Under the pieces are notes generated by a model. That model did no database searches. It was not told the DNA's origin and saw only the letters and a program-made list of their open reading frames with translations. Below are positions 1-11,350 of a stretch of 64,000 nt of DNA, one piece after another; position 1 is the stretch's first letter, and every line of letters begins with the position of its first letter. Source of the DNA: Linum tenue (taxonomy: Eukaryota > Streptophyta > Magnoliopsida > Malpighiales > Linaceae); NCBI GenBank assembly GCA_946122785.1, contig CAMGYJ010000006.1, positions 38,398,066 to 38,462,065 of the forward strand, read 5' to 3'. The position numbers were made by a program, and so were the translations under genes.

Positions 1-470
1 ACTCTTCCTTTAAACTTCTTGTGATGTCTAAGTAATTCATCCACATGTTCCTTAGGAGCAAACTTGCTCTTCCTTTAAACTTTCACTAGGGCGGGGGACT
101 GGCGTTAGAGAACTACCTTTAAACCTTTTCACCCTAATTAAATTAGGAGTGAATACCTCTTAAATGTTTATCCTTAAAGATCAGACAAACTTCAATAAAT
201 AAACATAATATAAAAGCTTCAAGTAGATATTGAAAGCTCAAATTATCATATACTTCACAATAATAACTCAAATAGAGCATATATCACCGATCACGATATA
301 AGTCAACACTAGCATATGTTTCTCATAAACACACATACTTATAACTCGTAAGACAAATACTTGAAAATACGTAAGGCGTAGAATTTACCCCCTTAAATAG
401 TTAGTAAAATATGGTGCGGGAAAGTTACGTATAAAATATGTACTGGTATTTTACTTCGTTTCTATGCTAA
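1..470 (-). repeat. Partial LTR, same family as the solo LTR at 56297-58494
   Basis: Non-coding AT-rich sequence cut by the window edge. The block at about 355-395, containing GTAAGGCGTAGAATTTACCC, is the reverse complement of about 57430-57470 inside the 2.2-kb solo LTR. The surrounding low-complexity sequence is also similar in reverse orientation. I infer a minus-strand LTR fragment of that family. Its outer end is outside the window and the inner end is not sharply visible. Confidence 0.45.
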
Positions 471-1085
471 TGTTACGTTTAATAATACATTAATTGTCAC
501 AAATATAGAATATTAATTATTTTAAAAACATATAAATATATTTATAATAGTAAATATAATAATTTAATTTATTAAATAAGGATCTTAAACGTGTTATATG
601 AGTTTTATACGTGTTTAATACGAGAGCCATCAAATGAACGGAGAAAAATGCAGCGGCTTGACAATAATACGATACGGAAGTTCTAAACGGATAAAGTACG
701 TATGGGTACATATACGTGTATTAAACGGTGTATTTACTAACTATGTAAACCACTCACCACTCAAATGACGATCCTTAGCTCCCTTGACGTGAAATCCTTA
801 ATCCGATCACTTCCTTTATCCTATAAACAGAAATTATCTTCCCTTAGTCGATAATCCTCAGATTTAATCCCGTTAACGTATTGAGAAAATTTCCCTCCTT
901 GATTACTTAATCCCAAAATCATTTAAAAATGACACTTAATCTCCTTTAAATTATTTCCTCAAAACTAGATTTTTCAACCATTTAATCAAGACTTAAATCA
1001 ATTCAAAAAGTCAATAACTATTAAGATAATTCTCATAAAATAATTCCCTTAGTCGATAATCCTCATATTTAGTCCCTTTAATCAA
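471..1085. other. AT-rich non-coding stretch with short direct repeats
   Basis: No coding signal seen. CCCTTAGTCGATAATCCTCA occurs at 841 and again at 1046, 205 bp apart, and ATCAAGACTTAAATCAA occurs near 985 and 1081. This may be LTR or internal retroelement sequence, but I cannot assign a family. Confidence 0.4.
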
Positions 1086-1465
1086 GACTTAAATCAATAA
1101 CTCTAGGGCCCTCTGCATTCTCGGTCCCAATCTGAGTTGTGAAGCTACTAGATTCTCTGGTGGATTACACAGTGGTTGTTTCTCCAACCTGGTGATTAGG
1201 GTATCCAGACGATTGTTGGTTTCAACGAGCGGAGCTTTGTTAATCTCTTGCTGGGTTTGAAGCAAAGCTCTCATCTGAGCTATCTGTGCTGCAAGCTATT
1301 TCATGGCTTCTGCAAGATTTGACTCCATGGTTTGCTCTTTAGATGAGATTTCCTCCTCATACAAAGAATCCTCTTCTGCAACGTGGTTCCCTATGGGTTC
1401 TTTTGATCTCGTACGAGAAGAAACAGGTCCTCTTGCCTTTGTTCTCACCACTGTATTGAACCGGA
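1086..1465 (-). pseudogene. gag N-terminal remnant of a Ty3-type retrotransposon
   Basis: Directly downstream, on the minus strand, of a tRNA-iMet primer site. The frame starts near 1458 with a basic stretch (RTKARGPVSSRTRSKE), then an acidic stretch, an in-frame stop after MK near 1295, and continues in the same frame with a helical segment (QMRALLQTQQEINKAP) and a short LITRLEKQP motif. This order is typical of plant Ty3 gag N-termini. The expected ATG position reads GTG. Homology to known sequence stops near 1086, so the rest of gag-pol is missing. The element is dead. Confidence 0.6.
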
Positions 1466-1477
1466 GCTCTGATACCA
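1466..1477 (-). other. Primer-binding site, tRNA-iMet type
   Basis: The minus strand reads TGGTATCAGAGC, the standard plant retrotransposon primer site complementary to the 3' end of initiator tRNA-Met. It lies two bases inside the LTR end (TTTTATCA), which fixes the element's orientation. Confidence 0.85.
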
Positions 1478-1479
1478 CT

Positions 1480-2043
1480 TGATAAAAGCACGTAATCGGT
1501 GCACGTAATTATCAATGTCACGCAACTAATAATAGGAATTAAAGATAGGGATAATGCAAAATGAAAGTGCAATCACACACCTAGGAGAAGCTCTTTCAAT
1601 ATAAGGGTAGAATCTCGACCATAATCAAGGGGAAAACTCTATTGATACATGGAAAATTCACAAGAATAAATTTCAATGAACGAAAATAAACTCATATTCT
1701 TTAATCTCAGACCTAAAACTAGTGTTTGAGCCTTTATATAGACTAGAGAAACAAAAACTAAACAAAAATCCGAAAAGGAAAATAATCCTAATTTAGAAAG
1801 GTAAATTCAGCACGTCAGGCAAATTCCCCGATCTATCCTCCGATTCCCCAATCATGGAATTGATATCTGTGGTTGTGGAACGCTGTTGTTCCAATCCACG
1901 GTATGGCTCTCTGTTCCACAGTGTTGGAATTGACTCCCCTAACCATGGTTTTGGAACTGGTCCTCCCTTCTTGATTTCATGGGGTGCCTCCTTCTTCCAA
2001 CTTCGAGATGAGTGCTTTTGGGTCGCTGTAGAGGATCACATCA
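1480..2043 (-). mobile_element. 5' LTR of a truncated tRNA-iMet-primed retrotransposon
   Basis: Read on the minus strand, this about 564-bp LTR starts TGATGTGATCC and ends TTTTATCA, followed by the primer site. A TATA-like CTATATAAAGG lies at about 1733-1743 on the minus strand. No second LTR is visible because the element is truncated near 1086. The outer boundary at 2043 rests on the TG start and on the change to a different repeat family, so it is less certain than the inner boundary. Confidence 0.6.
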
Positions 2044-2880
2044 GACCTGAAATGGCGTAAATTAACCAATCACCCTCGTTCATGGCCCTCTTATGGTGAT
2101 TGAATAAGGCCCAAAATTACCTTAAGGAGATCTTCTCTCACCTAGGTTAATTGGCCCCAAAATTAAGAGAATTGATCAACGACCTTCAGTTATCATGATA
2201 AATACTTAATCAATATATAACAATCATGCCAATCACAACAAAGAGTTCACAATCACAAAACTACGACATCCTAGACTAGGGTTCACATCATCCAAGTGAA
2301 TAGATAATCTACTCCATGCCAAGAGAAAGAACTGCAACTACAGAGAAGGATAAACCATGAAAAGATGAATATCCTTCTCCCTAGTTGCTTGGGATGGTGT
2401 TGAAAATGGAATCTATGCTCCTTTGATCTCTGGTAGCTCAAATTCCTCTTCAATCTTCATTAGTTAGTTGCTTTCTCTCTATAGAATGAGAAGAATATCC
2501 AACTCTCTCTCTAAAACTCTCCTATCTTTGAAATATGCTCTCACTTCACATTTATACCCAACAGTGCAATCTTCATGGCCATGAGTGCAATCTCTGCATT
2601 GTCCGCGAGACATCCAAAGTAGAACTTGCATCGATCACAGTTTTGGGGGAATCTTCACGGTATAAGTTCATGATCCTGAACCGTGAACATTGACATTTCT
2701 AGCACTTGGTCTCTATTCCTCTCCATTTCATCGACTTTATATCCTTTCATTTATTTCACCCGCTAGAGCCCAAACATACTAAAACATGACAAAACCTAAT
2801 GTAAAATGACTCCAAGGACGATGCTACACAAACCAAACGACAAAGAGAAAGGGGTATGAACATATATATAAAATGACTCG
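2044..2880 (-). repeat. Degenerate Athila-type LTR fragment
   Basis: About 2056-2600 closely resembles 14940-15470, sharing blocks such as ACAACATCCTAGACTA and GGTTCACATCATCCAAGTGA in diverged form. About 2760-2810 is the inverted counterpart of the LTR start region with GCTAGGTT and TCAGGTCCTAGCA. A TTCACGG/CCGTGAA pair lies near 2656-2690. I infer a decayed LTR on the minus strand. About 2880-3180 shows nothing recognisable. Confidence 0.5.
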
Positions 2881-3180
2881 AATTAAACTTTTTTTTAGTT
2901 CATGACTTCATTTATTTTTTCATAAACGTATTTTGATGTGACAATCAAGTGGTATTGAATTGAAACCCTTGGTCTCCATGTTTAGTTGCATTTCCTTGTT
3001 TTATTTCATTCCTCTTGTTTTGTGTTGCTGCAGAAAAGATACAAATCAAACAAAGATAGCCAAATGTTTTCGTTTAAGACCAGTGGACCTCAACAGAGTT
3101 TGATCACACATGGCATTTTCTGATTATGGTTTCATAGCCACCGTTAAATTTTGGGATTAAAAAGGTTAGATAACCCAAAG

Positions 3181-3696
3181 TTTTTTTTTGGGTTATAGGT
3201 ATAATATGCCCCTCTACTATGACGTTTTATCAAACATGCCCCTCTACTATTTTTTACATCAAACATGCCCCTGTACTTTGGAAAATCTATCAAACATGCT
3301 CTTCAGTTGAAATTTCCATTGAAAAAATCATCAATCATGGTTGAACCGAGATTTAGACGACCTGCCATCGATAAATGGGAGGGGAAATGTCAATTTTGAC
3401 CCTTGTTTTATTTCTCTAGGTCTCATCAAAGTGAAATTATTAGAATTATTTGGCTATAAAAAAGAACAAAAAAAAAAACTCTAAAGTGAAATTATTAGGG
3501 ATATTTTAGATATTTGGGTCGCCCAAACCAAAGTTCGGTCTTGGTTAACGGTTTTTTATGGAAATTTTAACAAAAGGGCATGTTTGATAAGTTTTCCAAA
3601 GTACAAGGGCATGTTTGATGTAAAAAATAGTAGAGGGGCATGTTTGATAAAACATCATAATAAAGGGGCATATTATAGATATAACCCTTTTTTTTT
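3181..3696. mobile_element. Fold-back MITE (Mutator-like) with 9-bp target duplication
   Basis: The element spans 3190-3687 (498 bp). It has long terminal inverted repeats of about 130 bp, starting GGGTTATA on both ends and containing repeated CAAACATGCCCCT units. Exactly nine T residues flank each side (3181-3189 and 3688-3696), consistent with the 9-bp duplication made by Mutator-type transposases. No coding capacity is visible. The poly-T duplication is low complexity, so the TSD call leans on its exact length and on the sharp TIR ends. Confidence 0.75.
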
Positions 3697-4558
3697 ATAT
3701 AGTAGATACAAGGGGTGGGCGTTTGGTCGGTTCCACATACCGACTTTCCGAAGCTTCCCACACCACAACCAAATTCGAACCGATCTATAATTCGGTTTGA
3801 TTCGACCGAACCAAATTATAGCTTGGTTCGGTTTGGTTTCCTTCTCAGAACCGAATTTCATGCTGCTGACCTGCTAAGTGTCGTGCCATTTTGGGTCCTT
3901 GTGCTCCCTTTTTGGATCATAGGGCTGCTGTATTTTGGCTTCTCATTTGAGTTATTTACCACCTAACATTTCAATTTTATAGACCAAATACAATTAATTA
4001 AGACAATCATTCAAAGTTGAAAGATAATCAATGTCCACCTTCCAAATATTCAACACAAATACAATACATCGAGTCCTTCCAAATATTCATTACAATACAA
4101 ATGGTTGAAGTTCAAACTAACATGAGAAAGGTAATCAATGTCTAAATTCCAAGCATAGCTTGTAGAAACTCCAAAGGTCTTGCTTCTTAGCTCTTCACTC
4201 TTGGACAATTGAGACCTTTGAATTCGAAAATAGTACTATAAACATGAAACAATGATGGTTAATGAGTAATAACTATAGAGCTAATTACAATTTACAAGTA
4301 ACCAAGTAGACTAAAATCATTATTTCTTACCTCTAAAGTCATCAATCATGCATAGAGACATCAGAATTATCACCACAAGCACTACTAGATGCATTGCTTT
4401 CGTTCCTCCTCCCACTCTCGACATTGGAAGTCGAGGTAGATGAAACAAGATTATCTCTTATAGAGATAGCATTCATCAACTTGTCCAATTCTGTATGATT
4501 AAATAGACTCAAAATTAGTCATGCACATACAAATTAATCATGTTGTAAATATGTAATT

Positions 4559-6590
4559 CTAGATTTGAGACTTACCTTCATCAATTTTCTCAACCTCTTC
4601 TGGATCCTCCTCGCCTGATGGTGGTGCAGAATCACCTCGAATCCAATCCGACCTGCAAATTAATGCCTCAACTATCTTAGGAGTCAATGAACTTCTGAAA
4701 TCATCTAGAATCCTCTCACCAGCGCTAAAGTCATATTCGGATGCAACAATAGAGATTGGGACCGCCAAAACATCCTTAACCATCATGAAAAGGGTTGGAA
4801 ACCCTCAAGCTATTAACCTTCCACCAACCAAGTACATTAAACTTGAGCACCATTGGCTCGTCTTCCTCATGTAGGTATTTCTCAAGCTCGGATTTGTTTA
4901 CCTCCCCTACAATTTGCACTCTATGCTTTTTGTATTCAACAAGTACATCAAGCTCATCCGCATCACCCTCCTTCACAATTGGGGCCAAAGAAGTAGAGGC
5001 ATTCTTGGATTGTTTCGACTTCCAAAGCCGTTCATAGTGAGCAAATAGATCAAATCTAGCCTTCTTCACATCCCCCGCCATACATGCTCCCTTGCCACCC
5101 TCAGGATACACCCTTTTCAAAGCAAAATCAACAAAACCCAACTTGTACCTCGGATCCATTACAATGGCGATGTAAAGTAGCTTGTTCATTTTATCCACAT
5201 CTCCCTAATACTTCTCGTACTTCATCTTCATCTTGATAGCCATGATACTCAAGTCGATATCTTTCTCAACTTCCGTCTCCCACTTGTTTATCAAATGATA
5301 TAGGAATTCACTTCTTGCTAGAACAAGTTGGAAGTGGTATATTTTGAGCCCGAGATCTTCAAGGTGAAGTCGTAGAACCGACCAAGAAATTCCATCATTC
5401 TCCTTGCATTCTCCCAATCATCCTTTTCCGGGACCCCAATCATGCCATGCCATCCTTCTTGCTTTCCAAATCCTTTTGAAAATGGTCGTCATACATGTCA
5501 AATATCATGAAGACCTTTTCAAACCTCTCAACAGCCTGCAACATCAAGAATGTCGAGTTCCATCTAGTAGGAACATCAAGACATAAGCCACGTTTGCCTT
5601 CTACCTTTTGAACAGTAGCAAACTCACAAAACAAATTCAACCTTTCTGGTGAATTTCTAATGTGCTTCTCTAATTCTCTTCACCAACAAGGAAATATCTC
5701 CAAGCCCATCAGACAAAACCAAATTTAAAATGTGAGCTACACATCTTATGTGAAGAAATTCACTATCACATATACTAGTCCCTCTAGCATTAAAATGTTC
5801 CTTCAATTTGGCCACAACTGTATCATTAGAGCTAGCATTATCGACAGTAATTGTGAATACCTTCTCAATCCCCCAATCATCCAAACAAGCAATAATTTCA
5901 TCAGCAATATCTACACCTTTATGACTTTTAAGTTCTCCAAAATTGATGATCTTCTTTCTCAAATTCCAATCTTGATCAATGAAGGGAGCAGTTAAGCACA
6001 TAAAGCTATCTTGCTTATTCGAATTCCATGCATCAGTAGTCAAACAAATTCTTCCTTCATAACTTTTAAAATACTTACTCAACTTGTCTTTCATTTCGCT
6101 ATAGAAGGCAAAGCAATCCCTAGTAATTGTTCTCCTAGAAGGAATATTGAACATAGGGCAGCATAGTGACATGAAGTACTTAAACCCCATCAACAAACTT
6201 GAACAGTTTTTCATCAACAATGAGCATGTAAGCTAAACCCTTTCTAGTAGCTTCTTAATCAAACTTCCAGTTCGTTAAAGTACCTTTACCTTCTACCCTA
6301 CTTTTCCCTAAGTTCAAGAGTTGTTGAGTAGTACCTTTTTTGTCACCACAACCCTTTCGCATATGAACATTCATAGCATAGGTACCATTAAGAAATGGAT
6401 CGGCCTCATACTCCTTCCCACACTTCATACACCTTGACATCTTATATCCGTCTGGGGTATTGAACTTTGTGAATTGAGTCCAACACACCACTATTGACTT
6501 CATCTCCTTTCTTTTTGGTTTTAACGATTTTTTGGTAGTAGAGCCGGAGCGGACAACAGCTTCATCCACAGGAGGATCACCATCGGCCAA
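4559..6590 (-). pseudogene. hAT transposase with BED zinc finger (RICESLEEPER/Ac-like), frameshifted
   Basis: Read from 6590 downward. A BED zinc finger lies at about 6490-6345 with CMKC...HMRKGC zinc ligands. Next comes the RNase H-like core at 6220-5657 with LTTDAWNS and ITVDNASSND, which supply the two catalytic aspartates, and a conserved CVAHILNLVLSDGL. The central insertion domain is in pieces at 5640-5205. The C-terminal dimerisation domain follows: KFNVLGWWKVN near 4840, then VPISIVASEYDFSAG near 4740, holding the catalytic glutamate. The parts lie in different frames (breaks near 6240, 5650, 5430 and 4785), and a stop near 5203 sits where Trp is expected. All catalytic residues survive but no full-length protein can be made. 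Confidence 0.88.
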
Positions 6591-6829
6591 TGAATCCTCT
6601 TCCTACACCATCAATAAACACAAGAGGCAGTAACATTAGCCATTAAGCAACATAAAAAATTATAAATTCAAAGGGTTTGTCCTTAATCCACACGCCTAAA
6701 TTAAACCAACAAAGTAGTTTGCTATATCCTAAATTACAAACCAACAACTTACTTTTTATTAAACCATTCTGCCTTCTGGTCTTTCTGGACACACTTGGTA
6801 TTAAACAATAGCAAACTCAAATAGCAATC

Positions 6830-7260
6830 TCAAAATGCAAACTCAAATAACAATATCAAGTTCTGGAATATTAAGAACCTACCAATAGATGGACGTCCAC
6901 ATTCTCGTTTGGAATATGTTGAACTTTCGCGTTGGCGTTGGTGGAGCTGCCGGTGGGTTTTCTTTGGTCTTCGACTGGTAGTCATGTTTCTATGCGGCGA
7001 CTGGTGGCTATCGGCGCTTGGCGGGAGAGTTTGTGGGTGGGAGACTGGGAGTGGGAGGGAGGCGGCGAGTGGCATGACGGACTGGGCGACTGGCGGTGGT
7101 AGACTCAAGACTGGGAATGGGAGAGATGGAGGGAGTCAGAGAGTCGGGCTCGGGGAGAGGACGTCGGGGTAAGGGATGCCGAGATGGCCGACGGGGCGCA
7201 GCGGCAACAGTCGTGGTCATTGCATCGCGTCGACTCTCTGCTGGCTGCTGCTTCGGCAAT
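6830..7260. other. GC-rich 5' region of the hAT element
   Basis: Lies between the transposase start and the right terminus. It is strongly GC-rich compared with the AT-rich flanks, with repeated GGCGACTGG and GACTGGG-like words near 6940-7110. Frames are open on both strands, but none resembles a known family. It is probably the transposase promoter and 5' UTR, or a captured fragment. Confidence 0.35.
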
Positions 7261-8056
7261 CGACAATCACCTTAGGGAGTTAGGGTTTTTCGGTTGTGAA
7301 ACGAAACTACTGAAGCCTGAAGGGGAATTGGAAATTGGATTGATCTGGAGTTCTGGACTAGACATGAGAGGAGTTGGGTTTGGAAATTGGGCTTTAGTTG
7401 GGTTAAGTATTAAGTGGGAGTACGCTGAAGTTTGAAAAGGGGTTAGGCCATTATCAATTCGGAAATTCGGTCGGTAAATTGGTTTTTCAGTTCGGTTAAA
7501 AGACACATGTCTCCCGAAATTCCGAATATCTCCGTCCGAATTCCGAACCTAATAAGGAATAGTCGGTTTCGTTCGGTTCGATAAAACCGAACCGAATGCC
7601 CACCCCTAGATACAACCCAAAGTTAAAGTTAGGTGATTTAATTGCAACAAATATTACACAAGTGATAACATACAATAGGTGTAGAATTTAAGTGACCTAG
7701 GAAGCAATTAACCGGACCCGAAAAGTATTCTGACTTTCAACACAAAACTATTATAATAAAAGAAGTGGGGGCAAAAATTCCCAAAACCTTTTCCGAAAAT
7801 GAGAAAAAGCACCACTTTCTTCCCCATGATATCAACTATCTGTCTCCTTTTTGTTTGTATTGTTCATTAATTGAAGTTTGCTTTGCTCCGCCAATAAGAA
7901 AAAGAAAAAATAAAGAAGAGAGAGAAAGTTGAGTTCATTGTCAGCCATTTATGATGGTCAGCGTCTCCAATCCCCATAAAAACCACTCTTTCCCCTCACT
8001 TTTCTCTGCTCTTGGCTCTTGCTCTGCTGAAGATTTGACACAGAAATAAAGGGCCA

Positions 8057-8065
8057 TATATATAG
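8057..8065 (+). promoter_or_regulatory. TATA box of the Nudix gene
   Basis: TATATATAG sits 136-144 bp before the start codon, giving a predicted transcription start near 8090 and a 5' UTR of about 110 nt. The preceding 7615-8050 is AT-rich upstream sequence with no other feature seen. Confidence 0.6.
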
Positions 8066-8200
8066 ATGTACTGATTGATATCAGAAGCTTGCTGTGTTTT
8101 ACAGTTCCTGATTCAGATTGTTCCACTGAGCAAGGCAATAGGCACTAAATAAAGCTCTCAAAGAAAGGAGGAAGGGGTTGTAGCCTAAAGGAAAAGTAAA

Positions 8201-11150
8201 ATGGATGGTTTGCCTTCTGGGTACCGCCCTAATGTTGGTGTCTGTCTAATCAACTCTAATGGCCAGGTCAGTTAGCTATCAACCCACTTCCCAGTTTTTC
8301 CGTCTCTGTCTAATTTTTTTGTTCTCGTTTTCAATCAATCCTTGCTGGTTTCAGACTGATGAGTTTGTGCTTATTGATCATCAGTAGTAGTAACTGTTAG
8401 TCAATTCTGCTCTCTAGGGACGAAGCGAAAACGCTAAGTGTTGCTGTTAATTTTGGTTGTGGGGTTGGTGACCTGGGTCTCATATAGATTTGTGGACATG
8501 GGAGATCTGGATCTGCAGATGAGGATCATTATTATGAACTCCTGTAGTGGTACAGATATGGTGATTGGATTTTTTTCCTTAATCAGAATTGCAAAGTTTG
8601 ACCTTTTTTCTTTTGTGTTCTCATCGAGTTGGATGCGTTTGTTAGTTTCTGCAGCAATCTAGAGTTGACATTTCTTTATTTTCTGATCTTTTGTATTTTT
8701 TGCTTGGCTCATTATTATTGTCCGTTTCTGGGGCAGTTGTGTATCTGGGGAAGCAACTTTCTGGGAGTAGGATTTCTTTACTGTGTTTGTATGGTTTGCA
8801 TGCTGATGTCCTCCCTGGATGCAATTATGTCATCCACCTGAAACACGCTTGCTGGTGTCATCATGGTATTTGTGCCGTTGTCCAAAATTGAATGCAGAGA
8901 GAGATAAATGGTCTAGTAAAGGTCAGATGTTAAGCCCTGTAACTTGGTTGGTTGGTCTGAACTAGATCCTGAGACGCGATCTCATCTGACTATGAAACTA
9001 TGGTTTAATGAATCACTAAGCTTCCCTTTTCATTTGCTAATTTTGGGATCCTTACTATATTTGGTCCTAGTGAAAAGGCGTATAAAGGTATGAGCTTTGC
9101 ACTTTTACTTGGTTAAAACCTGCACATTCAACTGCAAGAAGCCAAAAGTGTCAATTTGTTTTGCGCTGCTAGCTTGCGGATTGTAATTTCGTTATAGTAT
9201 TTATCTCATATATTGCAATTCTAGTCCTGCACTCGGATGTCAGGATCGAATATCATAATAATTGCATTCTTTTAACTGTTTCTCTTTAATGATATTGTGG
9301 ACCTTCTTGCTTTTCTCGCAGGTCTTTGTGGCCTCTAAATTGAATGTTCCAGGAGCCTGGCAAATGCCTCAGGTATGCTTGCCTGACATTCTCTTCTCTG
9401 CTATACATCAGTTGTTTGTGTTTAGAGAATCAAGTCCTTTTGGTACCTTGCTTACCCGGATGGTATAACTTTCCGAAAGGATGTCCAAGCCTGAGATTCA
9501 TTTTTCATTTGCGTCATTAAGCATGAATCTGTTGTTGTATAAGCCACTGCTGCCATTGATTCAGCAGTTGATATTATCAAGGTTCATCTGCCTGACCTTC
9601 ATCACCCTGTTGTGAATTACCCCTTCTGATTAGATTTTTCCTCCCTCAGAAGTGATATTAGAATTTTCTATTCTCGTTCTTTCTACTGTGTGAAGACTGT
9701 TGACTCACATATATCATAAGCGCCTAGACCTTGAGAACCAGGATCAGAGATTTGCCACTTTGTTCTGAAATTTAACCAGAGAATGGAGCAAAGCAAGTTA
9801 CCTGGTCCTATTCTGTTTGTGAATCCTGGCTGACATTCAATACCCAGTGTGAGTAGTAAAGCTTAGATCATTGATTTTATCCACCTCAACGTTACAAATT
9901 GCAGTAAATATCCTTAAATTTTGAGATTTGGAGGTGGTTTTCATGATTTTAAAGGTCTGACAAGTGATAAATAAAAGACTAATGTTACTGTATGGGGAGA
10001 GGAGTGGAAATGCACATTCTATGTAATCATTGTCATTTAGATGTTATGCTGTCTTCTTAATGCCTCAAATACCTTTCACTATCTTAGGGAAGTATTGAGG
10101 ATGACGAAGAGCCCATGACTGCTGCAATCAGGGAAGTACGCGCAGAAACCGGGATAACAACTGCAGAAATCGTTACTGAGGTTTGTAAACAAAACCCAAA
10201 CGTAGTGCAGCGCTGTCTTGATTGTTAAGTGGATTTTTAGCAGCTGTTAGGGAAATATTTGATTCAAAACTTCCTTAAGCAGGAGTCACTCTGGATTAGT
10301 AGATTTTATTATAATTATCGTCTTTCTGGGTTTGCTTACAGGTTCCTAAATGGCTGACTTATGACTTCCCTCCTGCTGTGAAAGCCAAAGTAAATCGCCT
10401 TTGGGGTGGAGAATGGCACGGGCAAGCACAAAAATGGTACTGTATTTCTGTATGTTTGAAAGATGGCGTGTGTCTATTTGGATGTGGCTTTTAGTTAATA
10501 TTAATTGATAAGGAACACCACTTATATATTTTTTTTTTAATTATGACAATCTTAATCACTATCGAACTTTCTTTTCCTTGAAAAGAATTTTAATCCATAA
10601 CAGTTTATGTCAAGCTGTGTGCTGAACCAGCACTGGAATGTTAGAAGGTTTATATCACAACACTCAAGCATAGGAATATAGGATGTTTGTTACAAGATTA
10701 TCGATCTTAATCCTCTTCTTTTTTGAACCTGGCAACTCAAAAAGTCAAAACACAAGCGCACACACAAACATTGTAGCCGAGATACCTTTGAATATGATTT
10801 CCTTGCGGTGACAATGAGTTTGCAAACACGCCAGGTTCCTTGTGAGATTAATGAAAGACAACGACAAGATCAACCTAGTCAATGAGGAAGCAGATTCAGA
10901 ATTCTCTGAGTGGAAATGGGCAAGCCCTGAAGAAGTTATTGAGCTGGTAGGGGTAACAGTCATAAACAAAAATGTTCCTTTGATGCAAAGTAAGATCTTT
11001 AGATTATGCCAAATCCCAAACATGATGGATTTTTTTGAAGTGCAGGCAGTGGACTACAAAAGGCCCTTATACGAGGAAGTGATGAAGACCTTCAAGCCAT
11101 ACTTGAATGAGAATGGAATGGCTGCAAAATGTAAATCTTCAAAATGGTGA
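8201..11150 (+). CDS. NUDT25: Ap4A-type Nudix hydrolase (NUDT25-like), six exons
   Basis: Coding exons are 8201-8266, 9322-9372, 10088-10180, 10342-10436, 10835-10946 and 11046-11150, all with GT-AG borders and joining in frame to 173 residues. The start MDGLPSGYRPNVGVCLIN and the segments WLTYDFPPAVKAKVNRLWGG and EWHGQAQKW are hallmarks of plant diadenosine tetraphosphate hydrolases, which split Ap4A into ATP and AMP. The Nudix box occupies residues 40-62, spread over exon 3. It departs from the consensus REUXEEXGU: residue 58 is Ala (GCA, 10142-10144) where the first Glu of EE is expected, and residue 41 is Ser where this family usually has Gly. No transit peptide is visible, so it is probably cytosolic. 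The gene looks intact. The symbol is by similarity to the Arabidopsis gene; activity is inferred. Confidence 0.92.
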
Positions 11151-11343
11151 AAGTGAAAAGGAGAAAGGCAAGAAGAAGAAATGAAAGTATGGTGGTGGCA
11201 GTGGATGTTGGTAATTCTAGTAGTAGAAATGTGAGAGTAATTGAAGGTCGATAAGAGGACAATGTAATTTGGTGTACATGATGGTGGGGCTGCTGAGCAG
11301 GTACAGTTCCTAGAGGTATTAGGATTGCTTTGCCTGAGATTGT

Positions 11344-11349
11344 AATAAA
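11344..11349 (+). terminator. Poly(A) signal of the Nudix gene
   Basis: AATAAA lies 194 bp after the stop codon, followed by T-rich sequence. It is the nearest canonical signal downstream. Confidence 0.5.
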
Positions 11350-11350
11350 A

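Larger units (their letters stand above)
3703..7614 (-). mobile_element. Complete hAT transposon with 8-bp target duplication
   Basis: The element occupies 3711-7606 (about 3.9 kb). The 8-bp direct repeat TAGATACA flanks it at 3703-3710 and 7607-7614, the signature of hAT insertion. The termini are inverted repeats: GGGGTGGGCGTTTGG on the left, and on the right, read from the complement, GGGGTGGGCATTCGG. Subterminal regions are rich in CGGTTCGG/CCGAACCG motifs (about 3770-3850 and 7440-7600), as expected for transposase binding. The internal gene is a decayed transposase on the minus strand. Intact ends mean it could still have been mobilised in trans. Confidence 0.9.

Noticed and set aside
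7184..7435. Host gene fragment captured by the hAT element
   Set aside because: The GC-rich open frames match no family I recognise and fit a transposase 5' UTR equally well.
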